Shown: piece by piece, positions 1 to 5,662 of the stretch
How positions within the stretch are numbered: the stretch's first letter is position 1
Layout of the letters: every line of letters starts with the position of its first letter
DNA from: Clostridium sp. CAG:594
Lineage (GTDB): Bacteria > Bacillota_I > Bacilli_A > RF39 > UBA660
NCBI GenBank assembly: GCA_000434835.1
Contig: FR881473.1
Span: forward strand, 1 to 6,419
Reading direction: 5' to 3'
DNA: 6,419 nucleotides
Notes under the pieces: model-generated
The model's database searches: none
Seen by the model: only the letters and a program-made list of their open reading frames with translations
What the model was told of the DNA's origin: nothing
Made by a program: the position numbers and the translations under genes

Positions 1-1
1 A

Positions 2-754
2 AGTGGTAATGAAGTAAGTGAAGGTGACATCTTATCAGCTAGGGAAACAAAGAGTCTTACAATAACAATAGAATTTATAAAAGACTTAACTAAAGAAGAT
101 TTACCTACTAATACAAGCACAATATCATTATCATATAAATTAAACTTTGTACAAACAGATGAAAAAGTAACTAGTGTAAGTCAAGGTGGTAATGAAAAAA
201 CATACTCAGTTGGTGATGAATTCTGCTTAGAAAATGAATGCTTTAATGTAATAAAAGATAATGGAACAACAGTAGATGCTTTAGCAAAACAAAACGTTAA
301 TACCAAAATAAATAAGCAAGATAAAAATACTAATAATTTGTCGTTTTCAAATAGGACAAACGGGAATTATGGATATTGGACAGATTCAAGTGGTAAATTA
401 TTAAGTAAATATGGAACAAGTTATCCTGCAAATGTTTTTGATAGTAATTCACTTCTTTATGAACCAGTACAAAATTATAAAACATATTTAAAAAATACAT
501 TAGGAAAAACAAGTGTAGGTGCAAGATTAATAACCTATGAAGAGTTAACTAGTTTAGGATGTAGTGAAGATGATTATTCATGTAAATCTGCACCAGTATG
601 GGTATATAGTACTTATTATTGGACTGCGTCCGCGAATGACATTAGCCTCGTGCGTATTGTGGGCGCGGGTGGATACTTTGGCAACGGCGACTTTTATAAT
701 TCTGATATCTGTGGTCTTCGCCCAGTTATAACTATCTCAAAGTCTGATATCTAA
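2..754 (+). CDS. Surface protein with C-terminal lectin-like domain, probable DGR target (5' truncated)
   Basis: The frame is open from the window edge to TAA, giving 250 visible residues; the true start lies upstream. Residues 1-55 are Thr/Ser/Ile-rich, alternate like beta strands and end in a LNFVQTDE-type motif, as in TasA/camelysin-like or other repeated beta-sandwich domains of Firmicute surface proteins (tentative). Residues 67-100 form a Cys-containing module (GDEFCLENECFNVIKD) also found in the truncated prepilin gene at the far end of the window. The C-terminus contains ARLITYEEL, a Cys pair (SLGCSEDDYSC), VWVYSTYYWTASAN and GLRPVITISKS. That order matches the C-type-lectin/formylglycine-enzyme-like fold used by many DGR target proteins, where the stretch between the YW and RP motifs is the variable ligand-binding surface. 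This suggests an exported binding protein or adhesin. The signal sequence or anchor is not visible. Residues 207-241 are encoded by unusually GC-rich DNA, described separately. Confidence is high that this is a real gene and moderate for the fold. Confidence 0.85.
   Translation, partial: SGNEVSEGDILSARETKSLTITIEFIKDLTKEDLPTNTSTISLSYKLNFVQTDEKVTSVSQGGNEKTYSVGDEFCLENECFNVIKDNGTTVDALAKQNVNTKINKQDKNTNNLSFSNRTNGNYGYWTDSSGKLLSKYGTSYPANVFDSNSLLYEPVQNYKTYLKNTLGKTSVGARLITYEELTSLGCSEDDYSCKSAPVWVYSTYYWTASANDISLVRIVGAGGYFGNGDFYNSDICGLRPVITISKSDI
620..724 (+). other. Putative DGR variable region (VR) in the gene's 3' end
   Basis: Bases 621-690 contain 42 G+C of 70 (60%), against 21 of 70 (30%) in the preceding 70 bases. 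Adenine on the coding strand falls from 22 to 12 per 70. Codons rare elsewhere in the window (GCG, TCC, CTC, GGC) cluster here. The block encodes residues 207-241, from the W of YYW to the P of GLRP, which is where adenine-templated diversity accumulates in lectin-fold DGR targets. The conserved scaffold (WTASA at the start, RPVI at the end) flanks a Gly/Asp/Ile/Tyr-rich centre. DGRs copy a template repeat into the VR and randomise positions that are A in the template, which depletes A. Boundaries are estimated from composition and motif. No template copy is in the window. A recent transfer or gene conversion from a GC-richer source is the alternative. Confidence 0.65.
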
Positions 755-774
755 ATCATTCGTAAGAATGATTT
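753..774 (+). other. Perfect 9-bp hairpin with GTAA loop on the stop codon
   Basis: The arms AAATCATTC (753-761) and GAATGATTT (766-774) are exact reverse complements around the four-base loop GTAA. The left arm begins inside the TAA stop. Only four Ts end the right arm, and a better bidirectional terminator lies about 50 bp downstream, so this need not be a terminator. Well-studied DGRs carry a short-stem, four-base-loop hairpin or cruciform just past the VR that promotes retrohoming; the position and dimensions fit, although the loop is not an exact match to the GRNA pattern I recall. A weak intrinsic terminator remains possible. Confidence 0.55.
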
Positions 775-826
775 TATAGGTGCTAATTTCTGGGAAATAA
801 AAAGTCTTATTAATAATTATTTAGAA

Positions 827-856
827 AAAAACATTGGAAATTAATCCGATGTTTTT
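827..856. terminator. Bidirectional intrinsic terminator between convergent genes
   Basis: The arms AAAAACATTGGA (827-838) and TCCGATGTTTTT (845-856) pair over 12 positions, with one G-U wobble, around the loop AATTAA. The arm ends give a U tract on both strands, so the element can stop transcription of the plus-strand surface protein gene and of the minus-strand regulator. Its right end overlaps the regulator's stop codon (855-857). The rest of the 755-854 gap shows only the upstream hairpin. Confidence 0.8.
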
Positions 857-1484
857 ACTTGTATAAAAGTGAGATTCTTCTTCCTTTGGTTTCAATAAAA
901 CCTTCTTCTTTTAAGTTTTTAAGTTCCCTTGTCATTGCACTTCTATCAACTGCAAGAAAATCTGCTAGATCCGTAAAACTAAATGGCAGGTAAATTATTT
1001 TTGATGCATGTTTTTTTCTATATATATTAAAATATTCTAATAATTTATCTCGTATTGTTTTTTTTGTTAATATTTCTATTCTTTCGTTTTTTTCTTCTAT
1101 TATATTAGTTGTTATTTCAAGTAAGTTTTTTATAAACTGATTATAATAAGAGTAATTATTGTTTTTTGATGAGATTATTAAGTCATAATCAATTATTAAA
1201 ACCTTGGTTTCTTCTTTAGTTATTATTTCACATTCATCGCTTGATAAAGAGGATATGGCAGTACCAAATATGGATTCTTCTTCAAGTTCTTCTATAATTG
1301 TTCTATTTCCATTATAGTCTGTTCTAATTATTTGAGCTTTACCTTCTAATATTATTCCTATTATGTTATCTTTAACATTTGATAATATTACTGTATCTTT
1401 CTTAAAAGAAAGTACACTTGTTTCTAATAATTTTAGTAGTTTACGTTCTTCATTTACACTTATTTTACCAAATAACCTACGCAT
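855..1484 (-). CDS. Crp/Fnr-family transcriptional regulator
   Basis: This is a predicted DNA-binding regulator of 209 residues from the chosen start. The N-terminal part is a cyclic-nucleotide-binding-like beta barrel (LEGKAQIIRTDYNGNRTIIEEL, then FGTAISSL near residue 73). A long dimerisation helix follows (about 105-150). A C-terminal winged helix-turn-helix sits at about 166-209, with recognition helix VDRSAMTREL at 179-188. The Arg-Thr/Ser pair that binds cAMP phosphate in Crp is absent after FGTAISSL, and the four-Cys iron-sulfur motif of Fnr is missing (one Cys only), so the signal is unknown. The recognition helix resembles those of clostridial Crp/Fnr proteins of the HcpR-like type, but I cannot assign a subgroup. 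ATG at 1484 is preferred because AGGTGA lies 7 bases upstream. An in-frame ATG at 1541 would add 19 residues but has no Shine-Dalgarno, and its first codons would be the palindromic operator. The gene is divergent from nrdD, which it probably controls. Confidence 0.88.
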   Translation of the reverse strand: MRRLFGKISVNEERKLLKLLETSVLSFKKDTVILSNVKDNIIGIILEGKAQIIRTDYNGNRTIIEELEEESIFGTAISSLSSDECEIITKEETKVLIIDYDLIISSKNNNYSYYNQFIKNLLEITTNIIEEKNERIEILTKKTIRDKLLEYFNIYRKKHASKIIYLPFSFTDLADFLAVDRSAMTRELKNLKEEGFIETKGRRISLLYK

Positions 1485-1491
1485 TTTTTCT

Positions 1492-1497
1492 TCACCT
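1492..1497 (-). promoter_or_regulatory. Ribosome binding site that decides the regulator start
   Basis: AGGTGA on the minus strand lies 7 bases before the ATG at 1484. The competing ATG at 1541 is preceded by an A/T-rich stretch (AAAAAAAATAACG) with no such site. This supports the shorter protein and leaves the palindrome at 1525-1540 non-coding. Confidence 0.65.
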
Positions 1498-1503
1498 ATT
1501 AAA

Positions 1504-1532
1504 ATAATATCATTTTTTAATAATTGTTGCAA
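1504..1532 (-). promoter_or_regulatory. Promoter of the Crp/Fnr regulator gene
   Basis: Read on the minus strand, TTGCAA (1532-1527) and TATTAT (1509-1504) are separated by exactly 17 bases. The -35 hexamer lies wholly inside the 16-bp palindrome, so a regulator bound there would block RNA polymerase, consistent with autorepression. The implied transcription start (about 1497) is at the edge of the Shine-Dalgarno, so the leader would be very short. If translation began at 1541 instead, this promoter could not serve it. Confidence 0.55.
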
Positions 1533-1540
1533 TTGCAACA
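1525..1540. promoter_or_regulatory. Perfect 16-bp palindrome, probable Crp/Fnr-type operator
   Basis: TGTTGCAATTGCAACA is identical to its own reverse complement. It sits between the divergent regulator and nrdD, flanked by A/T tracts. Size and two-fold symmetry fit a dimeric Crp/Fnr site, with half-site TGTTGCAA. Its centre (1532.5) is about 41.5 bases upstream of the start predicted from the nrdD -10, the classical class II activator position. It also covers the -35 of the regulator promoter. No NrdR-box-like repeat was seen in the same region. The binding protein is inferred from adjacency. Confidence 0.7.
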
Positions 1541-1561
1541 TCGTTATTTTTTTTAATGTGT

Positions 1562-1567
1562 TATATT
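1562..1567 (+). promoter_or_regulatory. -10 element of the nrdD operon promoter (activator-dependent type)
   Basis: TATATT lies 31 bases before the nrdD ATG. No recognisable -35 hexamer occurs 16-18 bases upstream (CATCGT at 17), which fits a promoter that needs an activator at the neighbouring palindrome. The implied start is near 1574, with a leader of about 25 bases. Confidence 0.5.
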
Positions 1568-1598
1568 TGTATTAGAATTAAGATAGAAGGAGAACATC

Positions 1599-3758
1599 AT
1601 GAAAGTAATTAAAAGAGATGGACATATGGTTGATTATTGTCCAGAAAAAATTGAAATTGCTATAAAAAAAGCAAATGAAGAGGTACAAGAAGAAGATAGA
1701 GTTTCTGATACTCAAATAAAAAACATAATAAAATACATAGAAAGCTTAAAGAAAAGAAGAATATTAGTTGAAGATATTCAAGATATAATTGAAATGAGAC
1801 TAATGACTTTAAATAAGTTTGCTCTTGCTAAAGAATATATAACTTATAGATATACTAGAGAACTTGTTAGAAAAAGTAATACTACAGACCTTTCAATTAA
1901 GGAGTTAATTGATGGTGAAAGTGATTATTGGAATACTGAAAACTCTAATAAGAACGCTAAGGTTGTTACTACTCAAAGAGATTATATAGCAGGTATTACA
2001 TCAACTGATATATCAAGAAGGTTTTTGCTTCCTGAAGATATCGTAAAAGCTCACGATGAAGGAATAATACATTTTCATGATATGGATTATTTTGCACAAA
2101 ACGCACTTCATAACTGTGATTTAATTAACCTTGAAGACATGCTTCAAAATGGCACTAACATAAATGGTGTTATGATTGAAAAACCACATAGATTCTTAAC
2201 TGCAATGACTATTGCAACACAACTTATAACAGCGGTTAACTCAAGTCAGTATGGTGGTGCGACTATTACAATGACTCATTTAGCACCTTTTGTTAGAGAA
2301 AGTTATAACAGATTCTTAGATAAGTATAAAAAAAGAAAGTTTACTAAGGCTCAGTGTGAAAAATATGCTAAAGAAGATTTAGCAAAGGAAATAACAGATG
2401 GTGTTCAAACTTTCCAATATCAAATTAATTCAATGACTACAACTAATGGTCAAGCACCTTTCTTGTCAGTATGCTTGTATTTAGGTGAAACAGATGAGTA
2501 TAAAGAAGAACTTGCCATGATAATTGAAGAAATATTAAAGCAAAGAACAATGGGTATGAAAAACGAAAAGGGTGTTTATATAACTCCTGCATTTCCTAAA
2601 CTTTTATACGTACTTGAAGAAGATAACATACATGAAGATAGCAAGTATTATTACTTAACAGAACTTGCTGCTAAATGCACAGCTAAACGTATGGTTCCGG
2701 ATTATATATCAGAAAAAATAATGAAGAAATTAAAGGTTGATAAAAACGGAAATGGTCAGTGTTTCCCTTGCATGGGATGTAGATCTTTCTTAACTCCTTA
2801 TGTTGATTCTAACGGAAAACCAAAGTACTATGGTAGATTTAATCAAGGAGTTGTTACAATTAACTTAGTTGATGCCGCACTATCATCTGATAAGGATATG
2901 GATTTATTCTGGAAGATTATGGATGAAAGACTAGAGTTATGTCATAGAGCACTTCAAGCAAGACATAAAAGATTATCTAAGGTAACTTCTGATGTTGCAC
3001 CTATTTTATGGCAACACGGAGCACTTGCAAGATTAGGTAAAGGAGAAAGCATCCACGAGTTATTGCATCATGGTTATTCAACTATATCACTTGGATATGC
3101 TGGACTTTATGAATGCGTTAAATATATGACTGGTCACTCTCATACTGATGGTGGTAAAGGTAAAGAGTTTGGTCTTGAAGTAATGAGAAAATTAAACGCA
3201 GCTTGTAATAAATGGAAAGAGGAAGAGGACATTGATTATAGTGTTTATGGTACTCCAATTGAATCTACTACTTATAAGTTTGCTAAGTGTTTAAGAGAAC
3301 GTTTTGGTAAGATTAAAGGAATTACTGATAGAGATTATATTACAAACTCATATCATGTACCTGTATTTGAAGAAATCGATGCATTTACTAAATTGAAACT
3401 TGAAAGTGAGTTTCAAGAACTTTCACCAGGTGGTGCCATAAGTTATATTGAAACACCTAACTTAACAAATAACTTAGATGCTGTTATGGAAGTTATTAAG
3501 TTTATTTATGATAATATCATGTATGCAGAATTAAATACTAAGTCTGATTACTGTCAGGAATGTGGTTATGAAGGAGAAATTCTTTTAGATGACGACCTAG
3601 AGTGGTATTGTCCAAACTGTGGTAACAGAGATCACGATAAACTAAATGTTGCAAGAAGAACATGCGGATATATTGGTACAAATTTCTGGAACAAAGGAAG
3701 AACTCAAGAAATAAAAGAAAGAGTAATTCATATTGATAATAAGGATGCTGATCTTTAA
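1599..3758 (+). CDS. nrdD: Anaerobic (class III) ribonucleoside-triphosphate reductase, catalytic subunit
   Basis: This enzyme reduces ribonucleoside triphosphates to deoxyribonucleotides with a glycyl radical; it is cytoplasmic and oxygen-sensitive. The 719 residues are full length for the family. Residues 1-90 are an ATP-cone (MKVIKRDGHMVDYCPEKI), the allosteric activity site. The barrel follows, with HFHDMDY at 158-164, HNCDLINL containing Cys173, and CMGCRSFLTP at 391-400, where Cys394 is the likely thiyl-radical residue. The C-terminus has a four-Cys zinc site (Cys652, 655, 671, 674) and RRTCGYIG with Gly690 as the radical-bearing glycine, then the typical FWNKG tail. By analogy with characterised enzymes the Cys173/Cys394 pair suggests the formate-using type, which is an inference. 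AAGGAGA precedes the ATG closely. It is the first gene of nrdD-nrdG-dut, and no intein or frameshift was seen. Confidence 0.98.
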   Translation: MKVIKRDGHMVDYCPEKIEIAIKKANEEVQEEDRVSDTQIKNIIKYIESLKKRRILVEDIQDIIEMRLMTLNKFALAKEYITYRYTRELVRKSNTTDLSIKELIDGESDYWNTENSNKNAKVVTTQRDYIAGITSTDISRRFLLPEDIVKAHDEGIIHFHDMDYFAQNALHNCDLINLEDMLQNGTNINGVMIEKPHRFLTAMTIATQLITAVNSSQYGGATITMTHLAPFVRESYNRFLDKYKKRKFTKAQCEKYAKEDLAKEITDGVQTFQYQINSMTTTNGQAPFLSVCLYLGETDEYKEELAMIIEEILKQRTMGMKNEKGVYITPAFPKLLYVLEEDNIHEDSKYYYLTELAAKCTAKRMVPDYISEKIMKKLKVDKNGNGQCFPCMGCRSFLTPYVDSNGKPKYYGRFNQGVVTINLVDAALSSDKDMDLFWKIMDERLELCHRALQARHKRLSKVTSDVAPILWQHGALARLGKGESIHELLHHGYSTISLGYAGLYECVKYMTGHSHTDGGKGKEFGLEVMRKLNAACNKWKEEEDIDYSVYGTPIESTTYKFAKCLRERFGKIKGITDRDYITNSYHVPVFEEIDAFTKLKLESEFQELSPGGAISYIETPNLTNNLDAVMEVIKFIYDNIMYAELNTKSDYCQECGYEGEILLDDDLEWYCPNCGNRDHDKLNVARRTCGYIGTNFWNKGRTQEIKERVIHIDNKDADL

Positions 3759-3760
3759 TT

Positions 3761-4273
3761 ATGAGATATAACAAAATAAGAAAAATGGACATATCTAATG
3801 GTCCAGGAGTTAGGGTGTCAGTCTTTATGCAAGGCTGCACCTTTAACTGTAAGAATTGCTTTAATAAAGAAACACATGATTTTAACGGTGGAAAAGAGTT
3901 TACAGATGAAATCATAGATAAGGTACTTGAATTATGTGGTAAGGATTATATTGTTGGTTTATCTATTTTAGGTGGTGAGCCAATGCATCCTAAAAACATA
4001 GATGGAACTTTAAAACTCGCAAAAAAATTCAAAGAAAAATATCCCGATAAAACCGTGTGGTGTTGGACTGGATTTTTATTTGATAGAGATTTAAAAGATA
4101 AAGAAGTATTAAAATACATAGATGTTTTAGTGGACGGAAGGTACAAAGATGAATTACACGATTTTAGATTAAAGTGGTGTGGATCATCAAATCAAAGGGT
4201 AATAGATGTTAAAAAATCACTAAAAAAAGGTGATGTCGTATTATTAGATGAAAGAAAGTTAGTAGGAGCGTAA
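3761..4273 (+). CDS. nrdG: Anaerobic ribonucleotide reductase activating protein (radical SAM)
   Basis: This is the activase that uses S-adenosylmethionine and a [4Fe-4S] cluster to put the glycyl radical on NrdD. The 170-residue length is usual for the family. The cluster motif CxxxCxxC is Cys26, Cys30 and Cys33 (GCTFNCKNCFN), preceded by the NGPGVRVSVFMQ strand typical of NrdG. The SAM-contacting GGEP is at 71-74, and VWCWTGF, VDGRY and GSSNQRVID are further family motifs. The ATG lies two bases after the nrdD stop. The only purine-rich stretch (AAGGA, 3741-3745) is rather distant, so translation is probably coupled to nrdD. dut follows five bases downstream. Confidence 0.97.
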   Translation: MRYNKIRKMDISNGPGVRVSVFMQGCTFNCKNCFNKETHDFNGGKEFTDEIIDKVLELCGKDYIVGLSILGGEPMHPKNIDGTLKLAKKFKEKYPDKTVWCWTGFLFDRDLKDKEVLKYIDVLVDGRYKDELHDFRLKWCGSSNQRVIDVKKSLKKGDVVLLDERKLVGA

Positions 4274-4278
4274 TAATT

Positions 4279-4737
4279 ATGATAAGAGGATTTGAAATAG
4301 CTAAAGGATTTGAAGATAAAGAAATTAATCTTCCAATAAGAAAAACAAAAGGTGCAGCAGGATATGATATAGAAGCTGCAGAAGATATAATAATTGAACC
4401 ATTTAAACCAGGAACAAACCCAACTCTTGTAAAAACTGGATTAAAGGCATATATGCCAAATGATGAGTATTTAATGCTTTGTAACAGGAGTTCTAACCCT
4501 AAGAAAAAGGGACTTGTTTTAGCTAACAGTGTAGGAATAATAGATGCTGATTACTATGGTAATCCTGATAATGATGGAGCTTTTATGTTTGCTTTTTATA
4601 ATACTAAAAGTGAACCTACCGTTATAAAAAAAGGTGATGCTATAGGACAAGCTATATTTATGAAGTATTTAACTGCTGATGATGATAATGCAGATGGTAT
4701 TCGCATTGGTGGATTTGGTTCAACTGATAAAAAGTAA
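4279..4737 (+). CDS. dut: Deoxyuridine triphosphatase (trimeric dUTPase)
   Basis: Dut hydrolyses dUTP to dUMP and pyrophosphate, keeping uracil out of DNA and supplying dUMP for thymidylate synthesis. All five trimeric-dUTPase motifs are present in 152 residues: GAAGYDIEA (I), NRSSNPKKKGL (II), NSVGIIDADYYGN (III), GDAIGQAIF (IV) and IRIGGFGSTDK (V). The Asp and Tyr of motif III are kept. Motif II is preceded by the form LMLCNRSS. It starts five bases after nrdG, with TAGGAG ending 11 bases before the ATG, and is the last gene before a terminator. Its place in the operon makes sense because class III reductases act on triphosphates and so make dUTP directly. Confidence 0.95.
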   Translation: MIRGFEIAKGFEDKEINLPIRKTKGAAGYDIEAAEDIIIEPFKPGTNPTLVKTGLKAYMPNDEYLMLCNRSSNPKKKGLVLANSVGIIDADYYGNPDNDGAFMFAFYNTKSEPTVIKKGDAIGQAIFMKYLTADDDNADGIRIGGFGSTDKK

Positions 4738-4762
4738 AAGAAACGTAAAGGTTTCTTTTTTT
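4736..4762 (+). terminator. Intrinsic terminator after dut
   Basis: The arms AAAAGAAAC (4736-4744) and GTTTCTTTT (4751-4759) pair around a six-base loop, followed by T to 4762. The stem overlaps the dut stop codon. It is GC-poor, as expected for this genome, but perfectly paired. It separates the nucleotide operon from the prepilin genes. Confidence 0.75.
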
Positions 4763-4775
4763 GTAGCAAATAAAA

Positions 4776-4804
4776 TTGACTTAAAATGAACATAATGATA
4801 ATAT
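4776..4804 (+). promoter_or_regulatory. Promoter of the prepilin-like gene pair
   Basis: TTGACT (4776-4781) and TAATAT (4799-4804) are separated by exactly 17 bases, a near-consensus housekeeping-sigma promoter. The predicted start, near 4811, coincides with the AGGAG Shine-Dalgarno at 4811-4815, so the leader would be about 11 bases. Together with the preceding terminator this marks a new transcription unit. Confidence 0.75.
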
Positions 4805-4821
4805 GAAAATAGGAGATAGTT

Positions 4822-5643
4822 ATGAGAAAAAAGAAAAACGGTTTTACGTTAATAGAACTCCTTGCAGTAATTGTGGTACTTGCAATCATAATGGTTATTG
4901 CAACTATGCAGATTAATAAAACACTTTTAAAATCAAGAACTAATGCATTTATTCAAAGTGCTGAACAAGTAGTTAAAGTTGCTAAAAATTTGCAAGTTTC
5001 TTCTGAATTAAATACATATAACTTAAGAAAGGCCGTAGATTATTCATCATCTGAGTATCAAATATACGTTTATGAATATAATCCAGTTTATGAATGCCAT
5101 GCTTATAAGTATAACGCTAGTTCAGCAAATAAATTAGAGGAACTTGATAGTAATAATTTGAAAAGTTCATATAAAGATCCTGATGAATTTATGCGACAGT
5201 TTAATTATGGGTTGATGGATGATTATGAAAAGTATAAGCTACAAAAAAAATTTAACGAAGAAACACATGCATATGAATTAGATGAAAGCAAAATGATAAA
5301 TGGCAAAAATTATTATGAATGCATAGGAAGATATAATTATATTGCATCAAACAATAAAGATTATACTACAACATCTGCGATGATTATGATTGAGGCTAAC
5401 ATTAAAGGTAAATTTAATAATGTTAACTTTAACATTGATGGATTAAATATAAAAAATAATTATAACTATGATATTTTTAAAAATAATAAAGAAAATAAAA
5501 TTCGAATTTGTGCAAAATTAAACGGAGATGGAAAAGTTGAATTGGCAGATTCTTCTAATGAAAATATAAATAAAAATAAAACAACACTTTGCTACAGTGC
5601 ATCTACGGATGATGATGATGAATACACGGTAATAAAACCATAA
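4822..5643 (+). CDS. Type IV prepilin-like protein (class III signal peptide)
   Basis: This 273-residue protein has a short basic leader ending in Gly7, then FTLIELLAVIVVLAIIMVIA. That is the prepilin peptidase site and hydrophobic assembly helix, with the conserved Glu at position 12 (+5 of the mature protein). It is expected to be cleaved, N-methylated and assembled into a pilus or pseudopilus. After the helix the protein is polar and rich in Asn, Tyr and Lys. Cys92, Cys167, Cys230 and Cys257 could form two disulfides, and there is no tryptophan. I do not recognise the C-terminal domain. It ends in an acidic STDDDDEYTVIKP tail. AGGAG lies six bases before the ATG. It is the first gene of a pair, with only 19 bases before the next prepilin gene. 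A surface pilin or a minor pseudopilin are both possible. Confidence 0.85.
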   Translation: MRKKKNGFTLIELLAVIVVLAIIMVIATMQINKTLLKSRTNAFIQSAEQVVKVAKNLQVSSELNTYNLRKAVDYSSSEYQIYVYEYNPVYECHAYKYNASSANKLEELDSNNLKSSYKDPDEFMRQFNYGLMDDYEKYKLQKKFNEETHAYELDESKMINGKNYYECIGRYNYIASNNKDYTTTSAMIMIEANIKGKFNNVNFNIDGLNIKNNYNYDIFKNNKENKIRICAKLNGDGKVELADSSNENINKNKTTLCYSASTDDDDEYTVIKP

Positions 5644-5662
5644 TATAAGGAGATAATATAAT

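Noticed and set aside
330..524. Minus-strand 64-residue frame within the surface protein gene
   Set aside because: Antisense shadow, Tyr/Leu/His-rich, without Shine-Dalgarno or context; the plus frame is open across the whole region and homologous to another gene here.
775..854. Possible DGR template repeat or accessory gene after the putative VR
   Set aside because: The stretch is AT-rich, contains no copy of the GC-rich block and no open frame; only the bidirectional terminator is supported.
1363..1575. Plus-strand open frame opposite the regulator's 5' part
   Set aside because: It is antisense to a well-supported Crp/Fnr gene, Phe/Ser/Asn-rich as expected from reversed AT-rich coding, and has no ribosome binding site or family motif.
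3538..3915. Minus-strand open frame across the nrdD/nrdG junction
   Set aside because: It overlaps the glycyl-radical and zinc-site coding of nrdD and the start of nrdG; the translation has no recognisable domain.
4596..4889. Minus-strand open frame across the end of dut, the terminator and the first prepilin start
   Set aside because: It runs through two strong plus-strand genes and a terminator hairpin. Its hydrophobic look is the complement of A-rich and prepilin-helix codons.
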